A DNA stretch of 64,000 bases from Lineus longissimus (lineage: Eukaryota; Nemertea; Pilidiophora; Heteronemertea; Lineidae). Position numbers and translations under genes: made by a program. The stretch is from positions 11,975,501-12,039,500 of the forward strand of contig NC_088310.1 in assembly GCF_910592395.1 (NCBI RefSeq), read 5' to 3'. Below are positions 13,041 to 44,300 of the stretch, one piece after another (the first letter of the stretch is position 1; every line of letters starts with the position of its first letter). A model generated the notes under the pieces. That model was not told where the DNA came from, made no database searches, and worked only from the letters and a program-made list of their open reading frames with translations.

Positions 13041-14876
13041 CACCTGATGGTAAAATAAGTCGAGTTATAATAATGCTTTAGCACTGATTCAAAGATGGCA
13101 CCAAATGAAGTATTGATGTTAAAAGGCGAAGGAAAATGGCATGATATGTTGACTTAGTATCTAAGAACCATAAAATTAACCAACCTAGTCATATATATAT
13201 AAACACCACATTAACAAACTCTTTTCGCTGAATCATGGTTCCAAGATGTTTACTCATAAAACAATATATTTCAGCATAAGTAACTCATCACGAAGAAAAT
13301 ACTAAACTGCAATGAACTGAAGAAAGCACGGTTTCTCATTACCTAATGGTGGAAAAGTAAACTAAATGATAATGTAATAATGCAGACTATTATCTCGTTT
13401 ATAGTAATGTCTATATGCCCGGTTTGGGAGCAACTTACTATTGTGTGGAAATCTTTTCGGTTATGATACATGTATGTGAGCACTTTTATATTATCAAATT
13501 ATTTACATCCCCTCAAAAGCCTTAGGCGTAACCAGATGGGGGGGGGGGGGGGGGTCAATGATTCAAACACCTCCCCTTTTTTCAAGATATACCTTGAAGC
13601 AATCATGATAGGATCCTAATCTTAACATGCGTAACCAGATGTTGTAATAAAGAGTGTAAACGACCAACCCCTAAGTGAGTCCGTAAGCTGAACTTCATTT
13701 TCGAAATCGATGAATCGTCCTGTTTTCTTTTCTGGAAAATTAAATCATCTCTGGACACTTTGGCTACGTCCATGAAAGCTGTCGCTATTTCAAGAACTAA
13801 AACTTTTCCATGATCTGGCTGGAAGTCTATCATCGAAAAGCAAATCTTTGCCTGCGAAAGGCTAGAATAGATGTTAAAAAAGCGATTTACTGGCCAACGC
13901 TCCTTGAAATTCGGAGCCTTTGAAACGTTTAAAGTACCTGGCGATTGATGAGTAACACTGAGACTCCCCGCTGAGTTAAAAACACCAATCGAAGAACGTA
14001 ATTACAGTTTTCTGTTCGGCTCTCATCACTATCGTAAAAGCCATGTTATCTGTCCATCACTAGAAAGCCACAAAAAGTTCTGTCCATCAACTTCTGTTCA
14101 CCGGCAGCAGACGAATATCGTTGCACTCCCTTAGGGAATTTGCTCCAAGGGTACGTACGCTATAGGGTATCTCACTTAACCTTCCTTATAAGCGGTCAAT
14201 AATCATACCTATGGCTTCAAGCAATCCACGACCGTGTTCATTTACCCAGAGTCTTTCAAATGAAGTTATTTGAAAGTCTCTTGACTTACCCAAGAGGGGG
14301 AGGTTTAAGTATAAACGCTTTTTGCATTGGTCAATGCAGCTCTCAAAACAGCCAAAAGCATCCCTGGCGCATTGTGAGAAGGATTGCGTATCTGTGACAA
14401 CGAACGTGTACGTAGCCATTTACGTGCAATTACATGAAATTCTCGAAAGGGAATGATAACAGTTCTCCGCTTTATGACCTCAGGGAGATGTCGTAATAAC
14501 AGTCACTACGATACACTCATATTCAAGTTCGTAACTTAAGCCAAAACTTTAGGGTACCACAGTATATACCAAAAGTAATTGAATGAATACGTAAATGGAC
14601 ACGTTCATGTTCACGTCAGACTTATCAAGCTCCATTGTTAAGATTCCTCTTGGGCCAGGGACCTGCAACCGGGGTTAAGTTAAAAAAACGAGCCGTTTAA
14701 AACAGCCCGAATTTTCAGTCAAATCAAGAATAGTGATGGTCTGAAGGTTTAAATCATGACCTCTTATTGTTTGCCTGTACTCGTACGGACCCTATGAACA
14801 CATCTACTATACGACCAGAATTGTTTTTCCTAGGCTAATTTAGAGTCCAGCCCGGTGTTAGACTAGGCGATAGTTG
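13041..14876. other. Non-coding downstream flank of SIX1/2
   Basis: No gene is recognised. It contains a 17-base poly-G run at 13538-13554. The 3' UTR of SIX1/2 must enter this stretch from the right, but I found no AATAAA on the minus strand close to the stop codon at 14877, so the transcript end is not placed. Confidence 0.5.
13538..13554. repeat. Poly-G tract (17 G)
   Basis: An uninterrupted run of 17 G in otherwise AT-rich DNA. Confidence 0.98.
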
Positions 14877-31200
<16,324 letters not shown>

Positions 31201-33607
31201 GTGTTGTTTAGGTGTTGTTTTTGATAGCATCCATGGTCGTCTATGTTTGCTATCATCGCTTTGACTGCCATTGCAAATGAACTTAGTGTAGGCGTACTCA
31301 AACAAAAAAATACTAACGTGCAATACGTGCAATAGCATTGGCAAAAGGAAGCAGACGTGAGGACTTTTTTTTGAAACGCCAACACAAATCATACGCCCTT
31401 ATCTTATAATTTCATCATGCAAAATATTATATCATATGTTGATGCGTTGCCTGAGCGTACTATCATCATATTGTAGTGAAGTGAGGGCTACCATATTCCA
31501 ATAATCTCACTCCGAGCCTCAGATTTTCGTATGTCTGGTACTCAATCCAGAGACAACGTACCCCGCGGTAGGGCTTAAACAGTGATAAATATTCAACTCA
31601 ATGCGTCAAACTTGGCCAGAAAAAAAGATATTCCGGCCAAAGACACGAAGACTCAGAGCAGATGTCGGCCCCTGCTGTGTTAATCTCAGCATTGGCGCAG
31701 CCAGAATTGCTTATCTGCTTGTAAGGTTTTAGTTTTCTCTCCCCATCAATCTTACGTTCATACCTGCATATTCACTTCGTTGATGCTGACAGGTGAAAGT
31801 TGGTGAAAGTGTCTCATGCCATTGAAAATTATCATCTTTCACGAGACTCCGAACACTTGATAATACCATTGTATTGATTACAACTGCCATGACTGCTCCT
31901 ATAAAGTCGAACAATACATGTTATAGTATAAACAGGTATATTAAATAGTCCAACTCATTCCATAAATAAGTCTACTACATGTAACATAAATGGATAAATA
32001 GATAAGCGAAAAAAAGAAATTATTTCTCGCCTGCATACTGTATCGCGAGCCTTCCGCACCATCTATCGATTTTAGGTCGCATTGTGGGCGTATTCATTTA
32101 TAGTCCAGCCTCCCGGGCATAGGTCCCGCCCACTCGGGGTGGAGCTAACGCTCTCGAGAATTCACTCGGAGTTCTGCTGGCATGCAGTTAACTCTCGGAG
32201 TAACCTCCAGGAGCAAAATGAACATTCGAAAATGAACTGTTGAAATGTTGTTGGCTCGGTAATTTAACTGTTCAGTTTCATATATAGACGCATGGATAAT
32301 CACATAGTTAATTGTAGGATGTCACTGACCCTTCGCCAGAAAGCGAAGAATGTTCACTGATCTTTAAAGAGCAATTACGCATGCACTTTTTTAAATGTGC
32401 AATGATTGCGCTCCGTTTTAGTTATCTGCCTTGTACATGTACATTTGTAAATAAGTACATGTAATTTCAATGGTCTTTGCATCCACGGACAGTCCGTGAC
32501 GCAGCCAACGTATTTAATACTCTCGTCCTTATCTATGCTGAAGCCACTGACTTATCAGACGCATCGCAAGCTCTTTGGTCTTGCGGGGGGGGGGCAAAAT
32601 AACAACTTGTGAAATTTGCCGTCTCCTCCCCCCTCCTAGCTACGCCCTTGAGTGACTGCTTACAGAGTCTGTGATGCAGTTAACCAATGGTCTATGCAGC
32701 AACGGACTAAGCCCATGCCAGAATATAATTTCAGATCTACTTCACCTCAGAGACTTCAAAGATTTTACTTAAATTCTTAGAGAAACGCACAGTATTTTTT
32801 ATGATTAACCTGTTATTTGCCGTCACCCAAATATATCAATTCAAGATCACCGAAATAATATCGTTATAAAGAATGTATTTCACAGCTTTATCATACCCTT
32901 TTTTGTAATCTTCTTAAATTTTCTTTACTCCTTTGTATTTATCTGATTAAACTCGCACATACAATGTGTACACGGGTACGGGTCCGTGATGCATCCAACC
33001 AGTTGCTGTGGTGAGATGAACAGTTCGTTCGGATGCATATAAAACACAGAGGAGTTCTAGCATGCAGTCGTTGGAATATTAAAAAAAATCACCCGATGCA
33101 TATTTGCACAACATTTGAACACCAAAGTCGACGATCGTTTATATTTGTTTCGTCTAAATCGAATAAGCGATGCTAGAGATACAACAAAACTGCAGTGCCT
33201 GAATGGGACGCACTGTATACGACGCAATGTTGTTCCAGCAACAGAACATACCTACATGTTCTAGTGTGCATCTTTAAATAGGTATATATGATGCTTGGTG
33301 CCTACTCGATTCTAATGAACTGATTAAACGCCAAACTTCTCAAAGTTTTGCACTTTACTTTTCAAATAAAGTTCGAAATGAAACAGCTTTTCTGTATGTT
33401 TTTTTCTTGCCGATATACATGTATATATAATGACTATAACTTGGCAGCCGACAGCTTGATTATGATGACCGGTCTCCGCGTACGCGTTAAGTGCGCCATC
33501 TCGTAACCGATGATTGAACTGGCCAGGTTGGCTTGATCCGCAGGGCCAGCATTGTTGGGTGAATTTTAGCATGGATCTGACCCAGTATCACCGATGCCCT
33601 GCAAACC
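31201..33607. other. Intergenic stretch upstream of SIX1/2
   Basis: No exon or known repeat is recognised apart from a 10-base poly-G run (32585-32594) and several TACATGTA palindromes. It could hold SIX1/2 regulatory DNA. Confidence 0.45.
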
Positions 33608-33880
33608 ATTTGAGGTGCCTCATAGCTTAGTGGTAAAACACTGTGAGCTACCAGGACCCGGGATTTGTATTCTGGATGAGCCGGTGTGGATCTGAGGAAC
33701 TAAAACTCCTGGTCCTTCACAGTCCTTCGAATGAGACTTAAAACCGAGGTTCCTTGTAGTGGTGCATATGCTAGGGCAGGTTAAAGATCCCACCAAGTGA
33801 GAAACATGAGTAGCTTGCGTGGACTTCCCCATCTTGGCCGAAGGCCCTGGGCATAATAGCCAATGATGAATGCGTCCCAG
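33608..33880 (+). mobile_element. tRNA-derived SINE, copy 2
   Basis: The head is TGCCTCATAGCTTAGTGGTAA (A-box-like), then ACCCGGGATTTGTATTCTGG as a decayed B-box region, then the core ATGAGACTTAAAACCGAGG, GCTAGGGCAGGTTAAAGATCC and a tail near GGCCGAAGGCCCTGGGC. The core matches copy 1 at 25655-25868 in inverse orientation. Confidence 0.8.
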
Positions 33881-36800
33881 CAAATGGAAGAAGAGAAGAT
33901 GGAAGAAGACCATTCCAGGATATCTATTAATTTTCACTGATGAAATCTAGAAGCGTCAACTCATTACCGATGCAACAAAGAAAACTGTACGCATTCGATC
34001 AAAACCATGATAAAATATATGCATGAACAATACCGAGAGGCTTTTATCTGACAAATGAAGCTAATGGCGTCCGTAAATTGCAATAAGCTTTCGAAATACA
34101 GTTCACGTATATTTTACAGACAGTTATCATCTTCATCATCGTCATCATCGTCATCATCAACCAACTATCATCTCATCATCATCATGGTTTTGGGAATGCG
34201 TATTTTAGCTCATAACATCATGCTGGCATGTTGTTTTGTGTAAGTTGAAGAACATGAAACCACATGTCAACATGGAGCTAACTGGCTTTCTATTACAACC
34301 GGGCCAAGCTAACGCTGGGGTTTGTAACGCTGATGGAGCAACTGGACCTGAATGCTCTTTCGTTGTCTTTACTTCCAAGAGTTGTCATGTAATGCTATAT
34401 GGAAATGTGGACTTTCATTATTGGAGCTAAATGAATTCATCATGCATTGTTCTTTATAGTTGTGCATATTTGTATATAAGTATACCCAAAGCGCACTTTG
34501 TATTCAGCCGAATTCTGAAAAATACATGCCGATTTATCATTAAAATCATAATTATTTTCAACAATGCCAAATGAGTGGAATTTTAAAAGCCGATGAATAT
34601 AACTCTATACCGGGTCTATGTTAGATAGCATAATATATTGTAACTCCCGGCTGCTATAGATTGTGAGAAATGTAACTTCTAAAAGCTGGCCCTTTTATTC
34701 ACTCATCTGATATCTATTTAGGCCACTCCAAAACAAAGTGCTGGTTCCAACTGACTCCTGATTGCGATAACATAGCCCGATCTCTTGCCTCTTTGACTTG
34801 TGGGCCTTTCATGACGGTTCTCTCAACCAGGAGAATCAGTTACAGATTGTTTAATAGCCCGTCGTCATCGCATCATCATCCTGTAGCCATCAATATCCTG
34901 ATCCCTCATCATTATCCGAGCTTCTTTACAAATTGGTACATCTTCGCCTCAGTAATTACGCACAAAGAGTAACGCGAGAGAAAACTGATATTTCTTTCTA
35001 TCTGGTGCGCCTTGTAAACGCTATCGATGTCTGAAAGCTTGGCTATGAGTAGGGATTGATTAGACTAGCACAATCCACACCTTCATCGATTCGCGGCTTT
35101 AATTACACAGAAAGGTGCCTTCCCTGGCCCCCGATGTAACCAATATTTGTCATTTTTGACATAAGGAAAATTCTTTGCCTCATTATTTCTGTGGCGTCGT
35201 TTCTAAGGTACAGATCTGATTACCGGTAACAGCCATATTAGATGATGATCAGATTTTCAAGACGAAGACACTGACTTGACCGTATGACCTTATAAATGTT
35301 GCCATTGCACGACAGATATTCTATGGCTAGCCATCGGGTATTACACGCCGTGAAACGTATACTGTAGAGAGACGCTCTGATTTAAAAAGAAATTAGACAG
35401 AGATATCTCCCGTTATCTTTACATCGGTCGAGAAAGTAATACACCCGCTAACTTATTAAATACTGCTGAGATATAGTATTCTTGCATGTTTCGAGCAACA
35501 TTTGGTTCTATTTTATCGAACAGAACTGAGGATACAAAAGCATTGTTCAGCAAAAAAATAAAACTGTGGTCTGATTAACGAATTAGTTCGATTTACAATC
35601 TAAAAAATGATGCTTTGGATTCGTTATTTATAGAAATCTTTGTAGAACATTACAAATAATCAACAAGCCTGACAAATGGATTTACTTTATCAACAGGCCC
35701 TGTGTCTTGCTCTTGAGTATCATGCTGTCCAGTCGTCCTTTCGATCAATAGCGTTTTTTCATTTTCAAAATCTCAAAAACCCTTATTTCTAAGTGTGTAT
35801 GCAAGCCATGTTTGTCCCAGCCTTTTCGTGATCGGCTACCAAACTGACATTGCTCCAGATTAATCAACTCGGGCGCCATCTGTTAGCCGAAGAAGGAACT
35901 GATTAGGCATCTCATTGCGGCTGCCGAGTCGTCCGCCTCGTTATCGTGCTCGCTTGCTCTTAGGGAGAAAAAGAACCAGCTTTCTAAACAATTATTGTCA
36001 TTATCGAAAGCTATTCCTTACATTTATTCATTTCATGAAAAAATAAGCAGAGTTTGTAAGGACTGGTGTCTATCATTCATCATGATGAAGCAGCTCTGTT
36101 ATAAAAGAGAAGCAGACTCAACAATGCACAGAAGCAACCATTGACTAATTTTTCTAAGACGTATTCTTTATTCAAATATACAAACATAAGAAGTCGATTC
36201 CTCATTTTACCATCTCCTGAAGGGTATGATCATTAACGTCTAACGAATTCGAGGCGCTAATTGTTCGCCTAGATGAGCATGGCATTGTCCTAAACAGACA
36301 AATACTAATCACCTGATCCATATCAGTTTGTCCTGGGCACGCATGGAATCGCTGCCAATTAGACAAACAAGCTGCATCTTGTTAACGAAACACCTTTCAT
36401 AGTGTCATACTGATATTCTCATATCGGAATATCTCATATTGCATATTGATGTGAAGGTGCTTTGTTTTGATTCAATCTCCGTGTACGGTAATTCAATAAA
36501 AGCGATTGTGTTTCTTTATCAACACAGAACAAGGTGCATAACACTGTAGTCGAAAAGTCATTTATAAATGGCGAGGGCAGTTAATGGCTTGGACTATTGA
36601 GACGTACATGCACGACAGCTTTCTTATTTCATTTGGCGTTTTACCACTCGCGTTCCATCAACTACAAGTATATGGGCTATACCCAAATAGTTGCCCTCGG
36701 CCACATTGACCCAAAGCAACGTTATTTGCACTTATAATTAGTGCATAACTCGAATATATTATAGCACTGTTAGGAAACAGAAACAATTGCATAGGTATTA

Positions 36801-38026
36801 TCCATTGAATCTGTTAATCATGAAGGAATTATCAACAGTACATGTATGTCTTATACCAAAAAACAGTTTTCCTAGCATGTTACAACTTAAATGTACATGT
36901 AAGCATCATCACCATCCATTACCAATATTTACGATCCTGACATCCATATCCTTCTCAGTGACCTGTTCTCTATTCTCATCTGTAATCGAATTTTTGGACC
37001 AACATATAAAAAAAAGAAGATTATTGACGAGTGTCGCGTAATTGAATTCGCGCGGTTGTGATCTTCAGCAGCGCTGCCGCTGCGCAGGCACCGGCATTAC
37101 GCGGCCATGCCTCCGACATGTCCGGTGCATCCGTATTATACAACATTGTTTAATTCTTATGATCAACAGACCGTGCAAAGCGTGTCATCAAGGATAAGAG
37201 AACAATCATGTTTAAATAAAACCAGAGCCCGCGGTTGTTCAAAACAAGTTAAGTCACTAACTTGGCCTTCACTTTCATAAGAGTTGTTGACATCCTTAAT
37301 AAATGGCCGAAATTTGGTCAAAGTCGTTACCCCCAGATTGTAGTTGAGAGTGTGGAGGGCTTTGAAAGTACATGTACTGTAAAATGAAATGTTTTTCTCC
37401 ACCTGTGGTACCCATTAGGCTGGTTCATTGGCCCTTCTAATCCTCTCTGAAGGGTGCAAGGAATCGTATAGTAGTGGCCTAAATACTTGGCATGTTAATT
37501 ACTCTGACTCACCCTTAATTTTTGAATATTATAGGATAAGTTAATTTTTCATATCAGCACCCCCATATTATCCCAAAACAAATGCTTTACCATTGCCTGC
37601 TTATCCGTCAAACGGATCGTCACATTAATCGCCCTTGACCCATGGCAACAGTGACTACCTCATTTTGAACAACTTGGCCGAAGAGTAGAATTTAGAGTAA
37701 AATTGGAGTTTTCATTGGACGAGTGACATTCCTGCTCTTTTTGACAGACAAACTTAGATATGTGGGCAGTCAGAGTACACTATTGCTAGTTATACCAAGT
37801 ATCATAAAATGTTTGGTTATTGTAGGGGCACTATATATAGACAGGTGGTAGTCTCATGGCGACTAATTTGCACAGTTTACCACAAAGATACGCCACATAC
37901 AATCATTGACTGTGCCAAAGAAACCCCATGTAGTAGAAACACCTTTTGGCGACCTCGTGTATCTTAATCTGGCCCACCTGACTCTTGCAAATATATCCCT
38001 CCAATCTTTGTCAAGCACATAACTAT
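33881..38026. other. Intergenic stretch between the LRRC74-like gene and SIX1/2
   Basis: No exon is recognised. A (TCATCG/TCATCA)n microsatellite lies at about 34125-34185. The 3' end of the LRRC74-like transcript should enter from the right at 38.03 kb. Confidence 0.5.
34125..34185. repeat. Imperfect TCATCA/TCATCG microsatellite
   Basis: Runs of TCATCATCG units interrupted by CAACCAACTATC. Confidence 0.85.
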
Positions 38027-38032
38027 TTTATT
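38027..38032 (-). terminator. Polyadenylation signal AATAAA of the LRRC74-like gene
   Basis: On the minus strand AATAAA begins four bases after the TAA stop (sequence TAATCGAAATAAAA). If used, the 3' UTR would be unusually short. Confidence 0.6.
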
Positions 38033-38036
38033 TCGA

Positions 38037-38337
38037 TTAAGCAGTTCCACCGAGCACACCCTTAATCCTTCCCTTATCGTCGTCCTCGTCCTCACTCGAA
38101 GATTCCTTTATCCGTTCTTCTTTTATGCCAACAACTTTCTTATGCCACTCCGCCCGATTGTCTTCAATCCACAATACTTCATCGACCAGTTCGGACATCG
38201 AAACTTGTTTGTTGACCACCTTGATGGTGGGGTCTGCCATTTCCGCCAAAATGGACATTCGCCTCGTTCTCTCGATATTCATTGCTTTTACTCGTCTCTT
38301 CACGCCCCGATGCATCTTATCACCGAACACCAGCTCG
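38037..38337 (-). CDS. LRRC74: LRRC74-like last coding exon K
   Basis: The acceptor is cgcttattttccag. The first base completes an Ala codon, then ELVFGDKMHRGVKRRVKAMN and onward for 99 residues to TAA. It has a basic helical segment, a Trp-containing stretch and an acidic Ser/Glu/Asp tail. A polyadenylation signal lies directly after the stop. Confidence 0.92.
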
Positions 38338-41300
38338 CTGGAAAATAAGCGTCAAGAGGAGAGTTGAAATCTGCAAATTGTTGAACGATTAAAAGTCACT
38401 GCAACCCCTCCCCGCTTGGATTGGGAATTTAATTTTGGAGTGGGTGTGGACTTAACAAAACTTAACTCGTTCCTCTTTTTGACTCTTCGGAGCGGAATAA
38501 CACCTATTTTTGCGCCGAGACGGAAGATATACCATGCCACTCCCGTCGGCCGTGGCGTTGTAAGGGGGTTCTAGACGCTACTAAAACAGATGTTAGTGTC
38601 GTTAATCAAAGCGTCGATGATTTCACGAAGTGACTAATCAGGGTTTTTTTTCATTTTGAGAAAACTCCACGCAGAGATTCCGTATAGTTTGAATGACTCT
38701 GTGCATTACATATGAAAGAGTATAATGGCACGAAATGCATGAATCAATTATAGAATTGACGTTGGCTTTGAATATCACCATGATAATTGGTATGTAAGTA
38801 TAGACATGGCTAGTACAACTCAGATGGCGCTGTTTCAGAAAAATTGCAGACTGGTCACTTTGTGAAATCATCGACGAAAAAACGGCCTTACTAAATGTGC
38901 GCTTTATTTCATGCTCTAAAATGATTTTTAATGTACCAACAACATTCATCAATGATTAACCCCAAAAATCGCGAGAAAAAATCAATTAGTACTAGAAGTC
39001 ACCCGCGCACGAGATCGAGAAGTCGGGAACCAGCTGCAACCATCCTATCTCAAATCACCCAGTCATGGCCACAACCACCTCTCCGAGAAAATACAGGTTC
39101 AAACTGACCTTCAAGGCCTTCGTGTGGACCGTACATATTTAACAGGTAGCTTCCTCACATTTGCGTGGCCATGCCAGGACACCCAATGAGGTGTGCTTAG
39201 GGTGCACATCTGATTGCATCTTTGAGCTGATAGAGTTGCGCGTAAGGGAGATCGTAGCATAACGTTTCAACAATAACAGCTCAAACACTGAAGCCTGAGT
39301 TGCGACATCTGTTTGAAAACCTGATCCTGGAATAGCCTCGCCAGAGTGAAGGAAGCTGCAAGTTGATACGAGGATCAGTTTACAGTCCGTGGCAGGATTT
39401 GCCCAGATTGGTGATACACCATGACTCAGAGAGGTGGGGGATGCTCGGTAACGTTCCAGCTGATTCCTGAATATTGCCTTACTTTGCTAGTTCATGTTCA
39501 TTCAGAAACATACATGTGAAATGTTCATGTCATGGTGCAGACACAGAGTTAAGAAAAATCAAACTTTACCATTTTAATGATTAGTATGCAAAGTCAAAAT
39601 TTTAATTTGAAAATCATGTAGCGTAAGTGTCAAATTCAAATATTGTGAACATCCCATGTAACAGATAACACTACACCATTTTTGGCGATTGTGATGGATA
39701 TCAGCTTATTATGAACCATATCATGCGATGGGCCTGACGGAGAATTTCGGAACGGCACTGCACAGTGTGTGGATCATGAGAACTAAGACCGGAGCATGAC
39801 TGACCAATATTGTTAGAGTCAAATTCAAACGAACCATGGAGCACAGGCTGTGTTTTTGGGTATTTTTTCCCTATGTTCTACAGCGCCCTAAAATCATTCG
39901 CTGCAATTGAACAGAGCTAGATAATGAGGGAAAGGGCCGAAAGCAACACCGGGCTCGTAATTTGTTAAGTTCTTTAGGTCTTAAAATGATACGTTTTATA
40001 CGTCCAAGAGTAACTGTATAAACGTAAGGTAAAGTTTGTTCATCATAAGGAAACCCCGAATGAAATGCCCAGGCATATTTCAACTTCGTTACTTCTGGCA
40101 AGATCCGCGTAACGCCGGACACCTGGCCAATACTTGAGTTAGACACTGCATTACAAAGGGCAAGAACGTATTTTCCGGATTTTATTTTTTGCATCCCTAA
40201 TTTCGTCTAGACATATCATCATATCATCTAAACATATGTAGACTATGAATATGAAAATACAGAGTACACAAGAGCGTTCGTTACGTATCATTCGTGGAGG
40301 TAAATTTAATGCTATCCACGAGATGGTCATTTATGTAGCAATAAAACTGTCATGTGTTTTTGGTTGATCACGCATGTGCAATACTTACATCAAGAATCAC
40401 ACTTCTAGGGAGTGGGCCTGAGGGCAGTTATATTGTGCAAGAAATGTTGGCAGAAAATGTGCATTTCAATGTCAAGAACCTGTATGATTTATTTCCATGG
40501 GAAATGATATTAATGAACCGTTATGGTGTTAACTAAAGAGATGTTTTAAGAGTTGGGAAAGGGGCCTCGCGCATGTCCGACGACAATAAGCAGGTCTCGC
40601 AATTAAGCCACACTGAAAGCCATAAGACATGTAAGAACGACGAGGTACGAAGTATGTAAATGTTCTTTATTGAGGACATTTTTTCTTCAAAATTTTCCTC
40701 TTCCTCGTATGATTTAGAAGCTAATTTGTGATTTTTGCGTACGAAATGAATTAGCACAGAACTAGATGTTACCAATAACCGTCGTACCTCGTACGTCCTT
40801 ATTCTTACTGATTGCTAAACCTGCCTGTGACCTGCCGAACGGGTAAATCAAACAACGATAAAAAGGTCAGAAAAAGTGCAGTTGTGTCATGATCGGTTGG
40901 GATTATGAGGAGTAAAACGATATTTTCAAAGGGTTTCATGCCTAAATTAGACCATGCAATCCTCATTACGTAACAAACCTTTGCCGCAATAACTGCTTGA
41001 CGATAAACCTTTTCGCCTATTATTAATTCTCTGAAATTGTACGAAACTTATATATACTTATACGAAGAATAGGCAAGAATTTGGCTTGAGTCATTCAAAA
41101 AAGATTATTCTTTATATAGCGCTGGAGACGATATATGCCTTGACACATTGGGTCATATACCGTCTTAAATTTTCTGCTCTTTGTCACGCACTAGCCCCGC
41201 CCCATCATGACAGCTTTTTTACACTGAGTCACAAAACTACGAATCGTCAGTTCGAGACTGACAGTATCGGAACGCAGATGAACTGCATGCAATGAAAGTA

Positions 41301-44300
41301 TGTTTAGTGAAAGAGCGCAGTTAATAATAGCATTTTTATGTTATTACAACAAATTTCGTGTCTGGTTCTGAAGCTGAAAAACATTAAAATGCACTTCCGA
41401 AATGCGGTGAGTTTTGATGACGGATCTGGACTGGTGTATCTCAAATGTTAGATTCAAAGACATTCGCCTTCTGGCGAAGATGATTAACAGTAGGCCCTAG
41501 GCCTATAATACTAAACCTCCTATTCCAAAAGTACCATCCATCATTCCAAGATCACTTTAAATTTGATTGGTGTTATTTAATGCTTAATAATGTCTACTCC
41601 AAGCAACAATGTTGGTCATGGAATAATCAGGAGACAACTCGATGTGACAGGTAATAGTCTTCCTATGTAAAAAAAAATCGCAGAACAAAGCGAACCTTTA
41701 CCCTTTTTCGCCAAGGGTTCATTCGCAATGCAACTCAATGTCGCTACAAGCAATAGAATATTGGCAAAATACCAGGAGACGGTAAATTGTGTTGTATTGA
41801 CATTTCGTTAAATTATCTTACTACTGATCCAACGAAAAGTATGGCGATGCATTCGGTTGATGCAGCGGCAATTGTGAACAATGCCCCCCCCCCGAACGAG
41901 TAAATGCTATATGTAGTTGAAGTCCAGTGAGCATAAGAGTCGAGTCCTGACCCTGGAAAAATTCAAAGCGTCGAATTAGCGATTCCCTGACAAAAAATGT
42001 GGAAGATGCATGCTTCGAAGTGATCGCTGGATAGGTTAGTAAATCTAGAAGTGGATTGCTTACGCGTAATCGATCTCACCATCTCCGTCTGTGTCGAGTT
42101 GATCAAGAAGAGCATCAATTTCTTTTTTTGACATCTTTATCTTTTTCACCTGAAATCAGAATAAAGTCGATACATTTAGGAAATTCAAGCTTTAGCAATC
42201 CCTACCAGCATCTTCGTCGCAGGTTGCGACCAACGCCATCTGCTAGAAGAGGTTGTAAGTGTAGGTTTAAAATCATTAACCTGATCCGCTGTACATCGAG
42301 CCTATGTGCGGTCTCGAAGAAGCTCTGATTGGCCACACTCCGTTATGCCCTGACACTTCACCAAGTGTGGGCTTATGTCATCAGGGGTTTGTGTACAAGG
42401 CCGGTAAAAGACATTAAAACCTGAATTCCTAAGGATGGCTGATGACAGAGTTACGTAGTGACGTTCTAAATTAAGCATTGCGCCAATGACCTGTACAGTT
42501 TTAAGTTCACACATAGTCCAAAGCTGATCGGGAGTAAATGTCTAATTAAGTCACCCTGCTGGGTTGAACAACAGTTCGTTATTTTCCACTTTCAAGCCAA
42601 AAATACAACATGTAGTAAACAATGTATGGAGGGGAGACTTATTAAACAATGTCTTTACATAGTCAACATTTGATTTCCATAATTGGCAGGCTTTTCCCAT
42701 TTATAAGAGACGCGCGCGAGTGAATCTTATACGTATGCCTGGTCTAAGTTTTGTTGGCAAAAACCAGCAAAAACGAGTCGTGTTCGCACTGGTTTGAAAA
42801 TGTTGACGTTTCCTAAACAGCAGCAAACTTGTTTCGAAATGTTGGACATAGCACGTCAGCTAAAGTTTGGCAAAAGAAGCCAAACAAAGAAGAACTGTTG
42901 ATGAACAGGTGATTCACTGGCTGGACCGACGTTTCAATCATTTGCCTGGCAATGTAAGCATTATTCCATAATGTGGACGACCAACCAAACAGAATCAAAC
43001 TCTGTGTTTGAGGATGTTTGCAAGGAAATGTTTGGAGAAGTTTGCTAGTGTAGACCAACTTTTAATTTGACATGCATTGTGCATGCTTTTCTGCATAACA
43101 CAAAGAAACGATGTCGATGGTTTAAGAGCCGATATATCGACGAATGAACCATCCGCAAGGTCGTCGAGACCGCTACTTTGACATGAGCGATTTGTCATAC
43201 ATCAAAACCCTGAGACCGAACTGGAAACAGCAGATAATTACACACATGCCTGTTTCAGCCCATGAAAACCATTGGTACCGAGCGTTCGAATAAATGAAAA
43301 ATCTACCGCAGGTTGTTAAGGGGGTGTATGAGAGTTTACCTTGATGCCCTTTCTGATCTCCTCCCTCGTCAATGACATACTCTGGTCCTTATCAAACTGT
43401 TTGAACAGGTCGATCAAACGCAGACCAGCCTTGTCACAATAATTCCTAACTTTAGTCATGGGGTCGTCCATGATTCCTGTCTTGAGCTCCATAACCAGGT
43501 TTTGTTCTGGTTCAAAGTTCAAGTCACTGATGATCGTGCCGTGCAGTATCCTCATCACTCGGTCTTTCTCCAGTTTATCCTTTAATTCCACGAAGTCCTT
43601 TCGAACAAAATCGTCCTGAAAAAAAGAAAACAAGTTTCCTCTCATCGAAGAAGTAACAATGCTCCTCGGTATCAAACTGCTTTAAACTGTGTTCACCGAG
43701 ATGGCTATTTTGATAATGGATAATAATTATACCTAAACGATAATAGCCCAATTACAATCAACAGTATATCCTGGTTTTCAAAATGTTCAATGCAAATGGT
43801 CTCGTTAGGGAGTTTTCCCCAAATGTACGTGATGATGACGTGCCCCATTAACAGGACGTAACATCTATTTTAAAATGCGTTTCCAAAGTGAATGCATGAG
43901 GACAACCCGTTTGTGTCGTATATCACTTGAAACGCCTGATTCCCCTGATTCTGCAGGATGCTAAATCGGGCATTTTATTTCTTTAAATAAATCATAAGCG
44001 TCGCATTTGCTCCTAGCTCTGTTCACCATCCCAAATGGCAATATTGCCAATTGGGCCGGACAATCACGAAAAACCACTCTTCCTGAATAATTCTTACAGA
44101 GACCATTCTCCCATGAAAGACAGTTGCTTACGCTACACAAAAATCAACAAAAAAAAACGAGGGTCAACCATTGAACTTTTGAGATATGTTGAATTTTGCA
44201 CAAATCAGCGAAAAACGTACCAACTGGCACTGGACGGCATGTCAACACGGGGCCGACGCACATCCCAAGTTCAGTGTACACATACGTCGGCAACAACAGT

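Noticed and set aside
40560-40815. Inverted GACGAGGTACGA / TCGTACCTCGTAC words suggesting a MITE
   Set aside because: The arms match only over about 20 bases with shifts, and the ends cannot be defined.
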